Assembly (NCBI GenBank): GCA_963556195.1
Contig: OY744525.1
Span: forward strand, 22,175,218 to 22,239,217
Origin: Sepiola atlantica
Lineage: Eukaryota; Mollusca; Cephalopoda; Sepiida; Sepiolidae
Direction of reading: 5' to 3'
Length of the DNA stretch: 64,000 nt
The notes under the pieces are model-generated. The model did no database searches. It was not told the DNA's origin and saw only the letters and a list, made by a program, of their open reading frames with translations. Below, in pieces: positions 50,891 through 60,437 of the stretch. The stretch's first letter is position 1; each line of letters begins with the position of its first letter. Position numbers and translations under genes: made by a program.

Positions 50891-51230
50891 GAATGTGAAG
50901 ACTAAAGGACAAAATAAGGGAAGCGAGAGTTATGAGGCTGTTGAAAGTAAACCCAAGGTTCACTTTCTCTAGTTGTATGCAAGAAAAAAAGATTGAACCA
51001 GATTCTTTGTCTTCTTGATATGAAACAGATCGGACATTGAAAAATGGTTCTACGATAGTGTATGTCCAGATGAACGTAGATAAACCTAAGGACACAATAA
51101 CAAAATGTATCCATTTATTTGTCAAATACTTAATCTAAGTCATTCTTAAACCTCTACACAAAAGTGCTGGTTTTCAACATAAGAAAAAAGATTGTTTGAT
51201 TTTTTTTAAAAAATATATCACAATGAAACA
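50891..51230. other. no recognised gene; 79-codon reverse frame
   Basis: A reverse frame (51125-50886) contains a hydrophobic segment, but there is no start context or homology I recognise. Confidence 0.25.
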
Positions 51231-51231
51231 C

Positions 51232-51310
51232 TGGATCACCAAACTTAAGCAATGTTGAATCTGGTCAATACTTGGATGGGTGACCATTTGGGAATACCAG
51301 GTATCAGAAT
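51232..51310 (+). repeat. 5S rRNA-derived sequence, 5' truncated
   Basis: Sense-strand 5S-like: GGATCACCAAACTTAAGCAA, TGTTGAATCTGGTCAATACT TGGATGGGTGACCATTTGGG AATACCAGGTATC. The C-box region (TGGATGGGTGACC..TGGGAATACC) is nearly the canonical 5S sequence. The first ~30 nt of 5S are missing. It joins directly to Rep5-type sequence. Confidence 0.7.
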
Positions 51311-51319
51311 TGGTTGTGA

Positions 51320-51900
51320 AGTGTCATTTTCTTTAATATCTTTTAGAAAAGTATGAATCGCCTCCCCACCTGTTATAGATGATAAAGTAGGATAGACTAG
51401 ATTCCCAAGCCTTGATAGAGCAACTAGTATAGAAAAAAAATCCAAAATAACACCAGTCCTTCTCCGCTCATCCCAGCATTGCTTCTGATCATTTTGGATT
51501 TCTCCTTGCTACTGGACTTAAGCAAAGCCGGGGCAGGAGAAGTGTGGGTAGGTGATTGTGCAACCGTTGTTTCATTATGAACTTCTTAACACACGGTTAC
51601 CCTTTCGGAGGGTGTCCATTGTCTCTCTCTCGAAAAAAGGAGGGCAAGCAACAAAACCGATTGTCTATCTGACAGTCTGTAGTGTTACAGTAACAAATAT
51701 AAATTTAGAAAAAAAATGTTTTATTTATTATTCGAAAATAATTTGAGAATAATATGCAAAGTAAGAATTTAAATAATCAACATTTGAAGAAAAAAAAAGA
51801 ACTTCGTTTTTGTTTTTTTTAGTTTATATTGATTTTAAGACCTTTTTTGGCACTTCTTGTATAACTGAATCTTATATTCACGCACGTATGAATATATTAA
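51320..51900 (-). repeat. Rep5 family copy, possible body of a 5S-headed element
   Basis: In reverse it follows 39622-40140: AAGAAGTGCCAAAAAAGG, CAATCGGTTTTGTTGCTTGC, CAATGGACACCCTCCGAAAG, AGCAATGCTGGGATGAGCGG, CTCTATCAAGGCTTGG. On the forward strand it directly follows the 5S-like head, so this may be a ~670-bp 5S SINE read forward, with the 39.6-kb copy a 5'-truncated one. Confidence 0.5.
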
Positions 51901-51994
51901 AAAGAAATGTGAATATATATCTGTAGGCTTATGAAGAAAAAGATATTTATTTTAAGACCCAATGTTGCAATATTAGACCGAGTAGATTTTATAG

Positions 51995-52290
51995 ATTCTA
52001 GTTTTGTTTTACGGCAAAACGATTTTTTGTTTTACGGCAAAAGGATTTTTTGTTTTACGGCAAAAGGGTTTTTTGTTTTACGGCAAAAGGGTTTTTTGTT
52101 TTACGACAAAAGGATTTTTTGTTTTACGGCAAAAGGGTTTTTTGTTTTACGGCAAAAGGGTTTTTTGTTTTACGGCAAAAGGGTTTTTTGTTTTACGGCA
52201 AAAGGATTTTTTGTTTTACGGCAAAAGGGTTTTTTGTTTTACGGCAAAAGGATTTTTTGTTTTACGGCAAAAGGATTTTTTGTTTTAGCT
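51995..52290 (+). repeat. 23-bp tandem array
   Basis: Twelve to thirteen units of TTTTACGGCAAAAGGATTTT TTG, very regular, alternating AGGATT and AGGGTT variants. Because 23 is not a multiple of 3 and the unit has no stop in any forward frame, all three frames stay open and encode the same 23-residue repeat in different phases. No sign that any is translated. Confidence 0.95.
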
Positions 52291-52309
52291 AGTTATTAGT
52301 CATGTAGAT

Positions 52310-52520
52310 GTTTGAGTATACCACCAGATGCAGTTCATGTCATACTCAAAACAGATTTTATTGACTCATAGATTAGACCCCAACAGGTACTATCATTCCT
52401 GGTCGGAGTGGACCTGGGAGTAATCGTAACATAGAGGCGCTTTCACACTTCACACAATGTTCTCAAATTGGGTCCTCACCACAGGATGTAATTTAATATC
52501 ATGTTCAGGAAATTTGATAG
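52310..52520 (-). repeat. Rep1-like copy
   Basis: ACCACCAGATGCAGTTCATGT, AGATTAGACCCCAACAGGTA, GACCTGGGAGTAATCG and CTCAAATTGGGTCCTCACCA relate to 37180-37290 (same orientation), i.e. reverse Rep1. Confidence 0.5.
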
Positions 52521-52629
52521 ATTTTGAGGTGAAACTTTATAAACATATATATTATTCCTTTCAATAGTCGAACACTTTATGACAGCTGCCTTTAAATAGG
52601 ATAATTCTCTCACTGATTTACCGAGTTGT

Positions 52630-52704
52630 TGACAACGGCCGTGTGGGCTAAGACGTTGGAATTTGAGTTTAAAATATAAATCGTGTTCAGGGGTTCGAGT
52701 CCGG
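52630..52704 (+). repeat. tRNA-like sequence (SINE head)
   Basis: CGGCCGTGTGGGCTAAGACG has an A-box-like GTGGGCTAAGACG and GGGGTTCGAGTCCGGCGACC a B-box-like GGTTCGAGTCC. Acceptor and T stems do not pair well, so a working tRNA gene is unlikely. It is followed by a hammerhead-like motif. Confidence 0.5.
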
Positions 52705-52727
52705 CGACCAGTGTGAATAATTCTTCT

Positions 52728-52775
52728 CTACATTGACGATTCCCATAAGGATGAAACGTATGCGGTATATGTATT
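52728..52775 (+). ncRNA. degenerate hammerhead-like motif
   Basis: TTGACGA (52733-52739), TTCCCATAAGGAT, GAAA (52753-52756), CGTATGCGG. It matches the reverse-strand motif at 57436-57483 (CTGACGA, TTCCCTATAGGGAT, GAAACGTGG) except that C3 of the core is T. Helix II can form (TCC/GGA). Confidence 0.45.
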
Positions 52776-52793
52776 TAGATAAAAATCAAATAT

Positions 52794-52833
<40 letters not shown>

Positions 52834-52857
52834 GGTGTGTATATGTTTAGATATTTA

Positions 52858-53405
52858 TATGTACAGGATTCACTCCTAAACCTAATTAACCGATCATTAT
52901 AAATTTTTTCGGCTAATGTGATCTATATTAAGCTTAATTGTGTTTCATATAAAAGGGACAAAGATGTGGAAGCCCTTTGTGAACATTCAGATACCTCCGA
53001 TTTTTATGAAATTTTAACAATCGGTATTAGACATCAATTAATAAAGATTCTCCAAATTTCAGTTTCTTTGTAGTATTTTAAAGGGTTTTTCGGCAGCATA
53101 ATATGGGCACAATTATTCATTTGAAAATTTAAATATTTCAGATTTGCATTAAATTTGGTCGATAATCATTAAGCACCAATGAAGATACCATGAATTTCAA
53201 TTTTTTTCTTAAGATCCCTTAAACTTAAGCCTTAAATTTGAGACACTTTCTGGAATAAAAATTATATAATGGATTTTGATCAAAATTAGAATAAGGATTC
53301 TAGACATATGGTTTACTAGCATTATATCTTGATATTAATCGTCATAAGGTGAAAAACTGTTCTGTTTGAGGAATTTTACTTGTCATAGGACGGGTATTCT
53401 ACTAA
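52858..53405 (+). repeat. Rep4 copy
   Basis: Matches 17455-18035 throughout: TGTACAGGATTCACTCCTAA, ATTAACCGATCATTAT, GTTTCTTTGTAGTATTTTA, AATATGGGCACAA, GAATAAGGATTCTAGACAT and GGACGGGTATTCTACTAATA. Preceded by (TA)n at 52797-52829. Confidence 0.7.
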
Positions 53406-53830
53406 TATATATACTACTTTTATTCACCCAAAAGACATATTGCCACTGTAGCATAAGAGGCTACTGCAGGCGAGGCTGGATTTGTACGGGGACAACCTAG
53501 ATGAGTGGTTTGACAGCAAGATATTTGTTCACATTACATTTAAATTTCTGCATATTAGTATGGAAGGGAATTCCAAGGGAAAGCGGTCCAAGGAAAGAAG
53601 CTATCAGAGTAGAGAATCTTCCCGCATCTAGGAGTCGCTACAGTGAAGGATTTTGCTACTAGTCAGATAGGTCGGGGGTATTTCCGTTTAGGGGATACAA
53701 GAGTTCGTTAATTGGAGCACCTTCCATGAAAGTACTTATAAAACAAACATAACAAATGAACACTATGGCAATGCGACGGGGGGGGGTGAACTGGAGCATG
53801 GCAAACAAACTGTTTTGCAATATCAGCAGT
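53406..53830 (-). repeat. CR1-like LINE 3' end (CR1-A)
   Basis: Reverse complement of the CR1-A 3' region with its end (GTAGCCTCTTATGCTACAGT GGCAATATG) at 53423-53460, running up to the segment equivalent to 'RRNVASL' near 53750-53775. Several indels. Confidence 0.6.
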
Positions 53831-53954
53831 CGAAAAGGGCTCGATTCGTTTTACAAAGCTTCGCATTATCGCTGATGACAGCTGCTGATTTCACTTCTCC
53901 ATGAAAGAGAGGATATTTAGTTGGTGGAACCAATTTTCGGTTTGTGAGTCGGAG

Positions 53955-54297
53955 GTTAAATCGGGAAGAGAATCAGAATGACGAACTTACTTGGGAGAGT
54001 AATACGTCTGGCCGAATCTGACTGAAATAGAAATGTTACATAAGCAAAAAAAGAATCACCATTCTTCCACGAAATAATAACGGCTCCACAACTAAATAGA
54101 TATGCAGTTGTATTTGCGGGAACACAGAAACAAAATGAAGGTTGTACAATGGGTTGATTAATGTTGACAAGACGAAATAACGTTATCCTGGAGTTCCTCG
54201 ATTCGTCTACTGCAGGCCTGGTAAAGAGCGCAGGATACACATGTTGTCTCTTTAAAAGTAAAGCTGAAACTAAAGCGTTCTGTTCATCATGTGCTTA
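53955..54297 (-). other. unassigned 112-codon open stretch
   Basis: The reverse frame is stop-free from about 54297 to 53956. It includes 'RPAVDESRNSRITLFRLVNI', 'PSFCFCVPANTTAYLFSCG' and 'AVIISWKNGDSFFAYVTFLF'. Composition is less biased than that of the repeat-derived frames, with mixed polar and hydrophobic residues. I recognise no family. There is no clear start codon; a splice-acceptor-like TTTCAG precedes CTTTACTTT at about 54262. Could be chance, an exon fragment or an element piece. Confidence 0.2.
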
Positions 54298-54299
54298 AG

Positions 54300-55180
54300 T
54301 TCTCGCGATGAGACGATTCATTGTATATGAATCTCATTGAGCGTATGTGTGTTGCTTGTCCATGCGGTGAAGAGGTGATGGGTACATAATCTACGACCTG
54401 AATCACAATCTCACTGGTAATCACATAGACCGACACAAAATAGTTCGCTCATGCAACTGCTACAGATATATATAGTCATTCAGGAAAACCTGGTTGTTAT
54501 ATGTTCGGCAATCAGTGATGCAAACATGAATTACCGAAACAATGAATCTATGATACAAGACTTGTAATGGCGGCGCAAGAAAGTGAGAAGCATGAAGTTG
54601 CAGTGCACAACTTTTATGAAGACAAAAATGTGACCATGGTTGAAATCTAATTCAAATCTGAGATGAGAAAAATATGGGTGTAGAGTTCGATGCTCCCTTG
54701 GTAACCCACCTATATGAAAAGATAGGTATAACCTCCTTATTAGAATCTACATATCTAATTGCACGTTTTAAGTGCAAGAAATCCGGCCCCAAAACATACT
54801 TATGTAGTAAAAACTATGTGAAAGTAGCGATTACATATATATATTATATTTTGCTTTATTTCTACTGGAGTCATCTTTGAGTTATCAGAGTTATTTTAAA
54901 GAGTCCCGTTAAAGGGAGATAATCCTGGAAATTTATCATAGCAGGAATTAAATAAAAACTTTTTAATTAAATTTTGTTAGACATTTCTAAATTATTTTAA
55001 CTAATAAGAATAATCTATTGAATTGATTGAACCTAATTTAAACATGATTAAACATTAATATATTAATCAATTTTCAATTAATAACCTATCACTGTCCATA
55101 GGCCATGTGTTAGATTGTAATGGGAGGAGCTTGCTGAGAAATATCAAAGGTTCTGATTTGTCGGGCAAATGATACATGGA
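54300..55180. other. no recognised feature
   Basis: AT-rich; a 68-codon frame at 54674-54880 has no known relatives that I can see. Confidence 0.3.
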
Positions 55181-55184
55181 ATGT

Positions 55185-55800
55185 TTGAAATAGGGGTGCT
55201 TCTGCATTATGGCAACGAACCAAATTTCCTTCCTTATTTCTAGAAGAGTGAATCGTAAGGGGAGATAATCTTAATTTTTTTCACGGGGACTCATAACAAA
55301 ATGATTATATTCGAATTTTTCTCTTATGGGAAACCGTAACACAGATGGAGAAGCAAGAGAATTTGTAAGAAGATACATTAAAAAAACAGTAATTCTGTAA
55401 TAAAATACATTAAGAAACAGTATTAAAATGAAAATAAATTAGATTTATTTAAGTAACTTTAACATCGCATAAAATATAAAGTACATATTTGAAAAAAAGT
55501 TTTACACTGGGTACAATTACACTATCTGGAAGAAAATACTTCCCATATAAAGTACATATTTATAAAAAAAATCTACTAACTTTGCCTTATCTCTAGTTAG
55601 ATATAGAATGTCTTGAAGATTTAACACATTGACATTCATTTTCGGAAAATTAAAAAAAGAATTAAGACAGTTTGAATTATCTCCCTTTCCCCAAAAAATC
55701 AAATTATCTCCCCTTTCGATTCACTTTTCTAGAAATAAGGAAGGAAATCTGGTTCGTTACCATAGTGCAGAAGCACCGAAATAGGGTACTTTTGAAACAC
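55185..55800. repeat. inverted repeat with ~110-bp arms
   Basis: The left arm 55185-55300 (GTGCTTCTGCATTATGGCAA CG, CCTTCCTTATTTCTAGAAGA, GGGGAGATAAT) pairs with 55680-55800. The 380-bp centre contains a short direct repeat, ATATAAAGTACATATTT, at about 55473 and 55546. The GGGGAGATAAT phrase also occurs outside the left arm at about 54915. Confidence 0.65.
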
Positions 55801-55804
55801 GATA

Positions 55805-56480
55805 AAATGTTAAATTTTCATAATCTATTTAATTTGGGCCTACAACATTTCGATTTCCATGTCGCAACATAGTTAATAAAGAAACAGACGTCTCTCATAT
55901 TACTATTAATTATATTAGGACCATTTTTATCCTTTATAAACTTTTATGAAAAGAAAATCATTTTTAGAATACAAATTTAATATTTATGAAATCGCTATGA
56001 ATAAATATTTCTCAATGAATTGAATTTTTATAATTTCTTTTGATTTGTGTATAAATTTAAATTTCTCCCAAACTAGTAACCAAATACTAAAGTTCAATAC
56101 CACAATTTTGTAAGCAAACTGATATAATTTTAAAACAAAAACTTTTACATGAATGCATAAAGTGCATTGCATGATATGGAGTCCCACCCCCCTTAGGAAA
56201 CTATTTTTAATTTTCCATGCACAAACAATCATAAAATTATCCCATTTTAATAAAATGTTCAACAGTTATTCAATGTCTATAATAAAGAAGAGTCTGTCTA
56301 TTTCGCATGTATAGTCATCGATAGAATACAGCTTACAAATTCAATATTTTATTCTGATTCTTCAGTTTTGTTTGTTGAAAGTTGGCCCATGTTCTTGACA
56401 ATAAAAATGTATTTCTATTCACTATAAATCTCCAATCGCTGACCCCCCCCTCCTCCGTATCAGAAGAGTTAGATCATCTG
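55805..56480. other. no recognised gene
   Basis: AT-rich. A 92-codon reverse frame (56262-55984) has no recognisable domain. Confidence 0.3.
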
Positions 56481-56502
56481 CACGATAAAAAAAAACAAGG
56501 CA

Positions 56503-56965
56503 GTTGTCCCATTGGGAATTGTCATTGAGATGCTCAAAGCTGCTGGTAAAGAAGGAACTGAGATGGTGAGGCAATTAGCTGAGACAGCTTTTCGTGATGG
56601 TGAGATCCCAAAGGACAGAAAGCTGAGCTACATCCTCAACCTCTACAAAGGCAAGGGTGAGGCCCTTGACCACAGCAACTATTGTGGCCTTAAGCTTACT
56701 TACCAGGTAATGAAACTGCTCGAGCATATCTTGGACACTCACATACATGGGATGGTTAGCATCAAGGAGATGCAGTTCGGTTTTTAAGACTCGGCACAAG
56801 GTCTTTTCGGTTTTTATTTGCTCCATGTTGTATGGTAGTGAGACATGGGCTACAAGCGCTTCTAACTTGCAACGGCTTCAGCGTAATGACTGTGCCATGA
56901 TCAGGTAGATGTACGGCAGTAAAATAGAGAAGACAATCCCTTCAGCCATGCTTCATCAGAAGCTT
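56503..56965 (+). pseudogene. RTE-like LINE reverse transcriptase fragment with internal deletion
   Basis: The forward frame 56503-56785 reads 'PIGIVIEMLKAAGKEGTEMV', 'LSYILNLYKGKGEALDHSNY' and 'GLKLTYQVMKLLEHIL'. This is the N-terminal part of an RTE RT domain up to 'MQFGF'. It then jumps (after 56785) to 'MLYGSETWATSASNLQRLQR' (56826-56885), which lies far downstream in intact elements, so roughly the catalytic core (the YADD region) is deleted. It ends at 'MLHQKLFGIGG', where a tandem array begins. Confidence 0.75.
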
Positions 56966-57318
56966 TTTGGTATTGGTGGGAATATACCCTGAAGCTTGGT
57001 ATTGGTGGGAATATACTCTAAAGCTTGCTATTGGCGGGAACATACTCTGAAGCTTGCTATTGGCGGGAATATACTCTGAAGCTTGCTATTGGCGGGAACA
57101 TACTCTGAAGCTTGCTATTGGTGGGAACATACTCTGAAGCTTGCTATTGGCGGGAATATACTCTGAAGCTTGCTATTGGCGGGAATATACTCTGAAGCTT
57201 GCTATTGGCGGGAATATACTCTGAAGCTTGCTATTGGTGGGAATATACTCTGAAGCTTGCTATTGGTGGGAATATACTCTGAAGCTTGCTATTGGCGGGA
57301 ATATACTCTGAAGCTCGC
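56966..57318 (+). repeat. 29-bp tandem array grown from LINE sequence
   Basis: About twelve units of AAGCTTGCTATTGGCGGGAA TATACTCTG. The first unit overlaps the end of the LINE ('AAGCTTTTTGGTATTGGTGG G'), showing that the array was seeded by LINE coding sequence. Units differ mainly at GGCGGG/GGTGGG and GAATAT/GAACAT. Confidence 0.95.
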
Positions 57319-57394
57319 AATTTGGAACATTTTTGGATACTATAAAGTGTATATGCTTAAATATATTTTCTTTGTAAGAACCCATATATATATA

Positions 57395-57561
57395 CATATA
57401 TATATAGTAAGTTATAAAAATATATTTATGACAATTAAGCTACACAGAGGCTTCCACGTTTCATCCCTATAGGGAATCGTCAGGCTAAAATAAGCACTGT
57501 TGAAGAAAATACTGGAAATTGATACATAAAAGATTATATTTCCTTATAACATTTTATGTGG

Positions 57562-57565
<4 letters not shown>
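57395..57565 (-). ncRNA. PLE terminal segment with hammerhead motif
   Basis: Reverse strand: TTAGC, CTGACGA (57477-57483), TTCCCTATAGGGAT, GAAA (57459-57462), CGTGGAAGCCTCTGT, GTA (57441-57443), GCTTAATT. Helix II is TCCC/GGGA around TATA with a T-T pair at its base. Helix III opens A-T, C-G, then wobbles. Helix I pairs AGC with GCT. The rest (57484-57565) matches 60310-60400 and leads to (TA)n. It lies about 120 bp from the PLE endonuclease fragment, in the opposite orientation. Confidence 0.55.
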
Positions 57566-57599
<34 letters not shown>

Positions 57600-57606
<7 letters not shown>

Positions 57607-58013
57607 AAAAGTGCCTATCAACCCAAGTGGTCTATGAGGCATCTATCTCCTCAACCGAAAACTCACCCCAGACTAACTATTATATTGGTCTGGCAGGTAA
57701 CAATTTCAAGGAAAGATTCTACAACAATAAACTCTCCTTCAACAACCCTGACCATCCTGGCCAAACTGGACTATCACTACACTACCACAAAATAAAAACA
57801 AAAAAAGAAACTCCCATAATAAAGTGGAAAATCCTAAAAAAATCTAGCACCTGCAAATCAATGAACTCACCATGTAGATTATGTTTGATTGAAAAACTAG
57901 AAATTATCCGTTTTAAAGACAGAAATAAACTCCTAAATAGAAAACAAGAGACGTCTATCGACTGTAAACATAGTAGACTCTACCTCCTTAGCAGCCCACA
58001 TACCCCACCTTAA
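57600..58013 (+). pseudogene. Penelope-like element GIY-YIG endonuclease fragment
   Basis: An open frame of about 136 codons after the (TA)n tract carries the C-terminal nuclease domain typical of PLEs. It shows YYIGLAG, then the FKERF helix with the catalytic-type Arg, 'NNKLSF', 'LSLHYHKIK', 'IIKWKILK', a Cys pair in 'CRLCLIEK' with the metal-binding Glu position, 'LLNRKQE' and 'CKH'. The YIGL..FK.RF..K.SF / LS / W.I / C.LC..EK / LN / C.H order is that of Penelope/Neptune GIY-YIG domains. The reverse transcriptase part is absent and the Tyr-Ile start of the frame is microsatellite. Stop at 58011. 5'-truncated or rearranged. Confidence 0.8.
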
Positions 58014-59294
58014 CCCCACACCAACCCCCCACATATTTAAAAATGAAAAGATTTAGAAATGAATAATTACATTAACCCCCCCATTATACACTACTTCAAA
58101 ACACATTACAACCCCCTACCCACCCATCCGAATTTACCACCCAACCCCATCCCAACAAGTCTCGATGAATCTATAGATATATAACCACCCCACTAAACCA
58201 TCAAATCTCTAAGTATTACCTAAAATTCTCAGCCTCAAAAGCCTCTCAGTCATACTACCAATTATACCAAAATCATCTCCCACCTAAACCCATAACTATG
58301 ATAGCTATTAACTCTGATACCACTAAGATTGATCTAATCTCAATTACTTAATCCTTCGATTACTATCTTGAACACTTAATTATTGACTGGTGCATAGTCT
58401 TGATTATTAGTAGTAGAACTATAAAAGCTTACCATCACTTGCAGACTTATTTCGCCTAATGACTTCACAAATAACAAGACTATAATAATTACCATTATTA
58501 TTACTACTACTACTATTATTATTATTATTATTGATACTATTGTCACTGCGACTATCGTAGGTACTATTGGCTTTATTATTATTATTGTTATTATAATTGT
58601 TTTTATTAATACTAAAGATAGTAACACCATCAAACTTCTTTTATATAGTAATTCCACTAGTATTAATTTTAGTATAATATAATTACAATTAACAAATATT
58701 ATCACAACAAAATTCACTACCGTTACTGAGCTCATTGTAAAATCAATAAATAATTACATTGAAATAGAATGCAAAAGTAACAATTAATAACCTAAATTAA
58801 AATTATCAAACATTTTTATCTACACGATAATCACCTATTACAACAGAAATGGCAGTTATAATTTTATAATTTTATTCTCATTATTAAATTAAACCCACCG
58901 GCCCTTTGCCCCGGTTGGAATTGAGGTCACGATGGCCCAGACACTAGATATCACCCCACTCAACTTTCTGAAATATCACCTGTTGGGATCTCCCCCCTCC
59001 CCCTTTCCTGTCCTCGCTATAGGTTGAGCCCCATCTTCGTCCCCCCTCCCTTTTATGCATCTTCAATTTCCGGTTGAGGTTGAATTTAAGATTTTAGGCA
59101 GTGATTCCGTTGACGCTTGAAGAGTTGGCTTTCATTATGAATGCTAACGAAACAACATATATATTGTCGCAATTAATGAAATAATAAAATCACCAACAAA
59201 AAAAATATATTTTGCTCTGAATTTTCATTGAGCACTCTCATAAACCCGGTTTCAACTTCCTTCAGATTTATACCCACTGGATATTTGTAACAAG

Positions 59295-59295
<1 letters not shown>
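58014..59295. other. no recognised gene; (ATT)n-like region
   Basis: C- and A-rich (CCCCAC, CCACCC) to about 58150, possibly PLE 3' flank. Triplet runs (ATT/ACT) lie at 58495-58600. C-rich DNA is at 58990-59050. The 119-codon reverse frame over the triplets is an artefact. Confidence 0.4.

Positions 59296-59298
<3 letters not shown>

Positions 59299-59340
<42 letters not shown>
59299..59340. repeat. (TA)n tract
   Basis: About 42 bp of (TA)n abutting the following inverted-repeat element. Confidence 0.95.
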
Positions 59341-59344
<4 letters not shown>

Positions 59345-59416
59345 ATGGATCAAATGAAATAAAATGAGAAATTAATCAAACTTTATTACATATCAAAGTT
59401 CAAGCAAAAAGTACTG

Positions 59417-59470
59417 TAAAGTCTTTAATCCATGGATTTTCAAAGAAAATCTTCTCTTCAGAGGACTATT
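59417..59470 (-). ncRNA. hammerhead-ribozyme-like motif (left arm)
   Basis: Reverse strand: AGTCCT, CTGAAGA, GAAGATTTTCTTT, GAAA, ATCCATGGATT, A, AAGACT. Helix I pairs AGTCCT with AAGACT (one mismatch). Helix II pairs GAAG with CTTT. Helix III is the self-complementary AATCCATGGATT. The core CUGANGA/GAAA is intact, with the cut expected after UUA. This is the most complete fold in the window. UUA is a permitted but less favoured cleavage triplet (NUH rule). Confidence 0.65.
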
Positions 59471-59849
59471 ACCGCAATGATATGAATGCGAGTAAAAAAT
59501 TCTGCTTTGAAAATATATAAAAATATATAAAACATAAAATATGACAGTTAAGAAAAGTTATAACTGTCATCCATTAAATTCATAGCACACAAATTTTTAA
59601 ATATAAAAAAATTTTGATTTTGAATTAATATTCACTACCTCGACTGTTGCTTTAGAAACATTTTTATAAAAAAACTTTCTTTAAAAACTTTTTGATTTGG
59701 ATAAATTGTAAAGATTTAACATCAAATCAGCATGTACTTGATGGGGTATGTTAATATAAAAGTGTGTTTATTTTGCCGTCATATTTCATGTTTTATATTT
59801 CTTTTTATATATTTTCAATGCGAAATTTTTTACTCGCCGTGATGTCATT

Positions 59850-59905
59850 GTGGTAATGGTCCTCCGAGGAGAAGATTTTCTTTGAAAATCTATGAATTAA
59901 GGACT
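59850..59905 (+). ncRNA. degenerate hammerhead-like motif (right arm)
   Basis: Forward strand: GGTCCT, CCGAGGA, GAAGATTTTCTTT, GAAA, ATCTATGAATT, A, AGGACTT. The core has U4 changed to C, and helix III has mismatches. Helix I (GTCCT/AGGAC) is perfect here. Inactive by expectation. Confidence 0.5.
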
Positions 59906-59994
59906 TTACAGTACTTTTTGCTTGAACTTTGATATGTAATAAAGTTTAATTAATTTCTAATTTTATTCTTCCATTTAATCCATTATTATTAATG

Positions 59995-60090
59995 CTCTAT
60001 CCAATATATTGAGTTTTATCTTTATCCTAAGAGTTCACTAATTAAAGATATTTGATGTTATTTTTATTTTTTAAGTATCATTTTAACATA

Positions 60091-60122
<32 letters not shown>
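59995..60122. other. short unique stretch ending in (TA)n
   Basis: CTCTCTCTCATATAT at 60090-60122 leads into the palindrome. Confidence 0.4.
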
Positions 60123-60123
<1 letters not shown>

Positions 60124-60298
60124 GTGATCTATGAAAATATATTTATGGCAATTAAGCTACACAGAGGCTCCCGCGTTTCATCCCCGGGGGGAAATCTTCA
60201 GGCTAAAATGCATTTTAGCCTGAAGATTTCCCCCCGGAGATGAAACGCGGGAGCCTCTGTGTAGCTTAATTACCATAAATATATTTTCATAGATCACT
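60123..60298. mobile_element. 176-bp nearly perfect palindrome of a PLE-type hammerhead segment
   Basis: AGTGATCTATGAAAATATAT through AGATCACT: both halves are the segment seen once at 57400-57492. Mismatches between halves are few (GGCAATT/AATTACC, CCCCGG/CCGGAG). Each half contains CTGAAGA, a C/G hairpin, GAAACGCGGGAGCCTCTGT and GTA. Bounded by (TA)n on the left. Confidence 0.8.
60211..60272 (+). ncRNA. hammerhead-ribozyme-like motif
   Basis: TTTTAGC, CTGAAGA (60220-60226), TTTCCCCCCGGAGAT, GAAA (60242-60245), CGCGGGAGCCTCTGT, GTA (60261-60263), GCTTAATT. Helix I: AGC/GCT plus further A-T pairs. Helix II has a T-T base at the junction. Helix III: A-T, C-G, G-T, C-G, G-T, G-C. The inverse copy (reverse strand, 60149-60210) has a cleaner helix II (TTCCC/GGGGA). 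Predicted cut after GUA. Confidence 0.55.
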
Positions 60299-60299
60299 A

Positions 60300-60404
60300 C
60301 CTAGCTCTACTTACGTATCGAGCACTGTTGAAGTAAATACTGAAAATTGATACATACAAAATTATATCTCCTTATAAAATGTTATGTAGATACATGAAAT
60401 ACTA

Positions 60405-60437
<33 letters not shown>

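Larger units (their letters stand above)
59341..59992. mobile_element. ~650-bp inverted-repeat element with hammerhead motifs
   Basis: The left arm 59341-59555 and right arm 59775-59992 are inverse complements (AATAATGGAT.AAATG and inverse; TTACATATCAAAGTTCAAGC; AAAAGTACTGTAAAGTC; AAGAAAATCTTCTC; TGACATATTTTATG-type inner ends). The ~220-bp centre is unpaired. Each arm has a hammerhead-like motif oriented toward the outer end. Same architecture as 45953-46240: probably two PLE-type terminal segments in inverted orientation. Confidence 0.65.

Noticed and set aside
52630..52704. A functional tRNA gene
   Set aside because: Acceptor and T stems mispair; better explained as a SINE head.
58376..58735. 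119-codon Val/Ile-rich reverse frame
   Set aside because: Arises from (ATT/ACT)n triplets.
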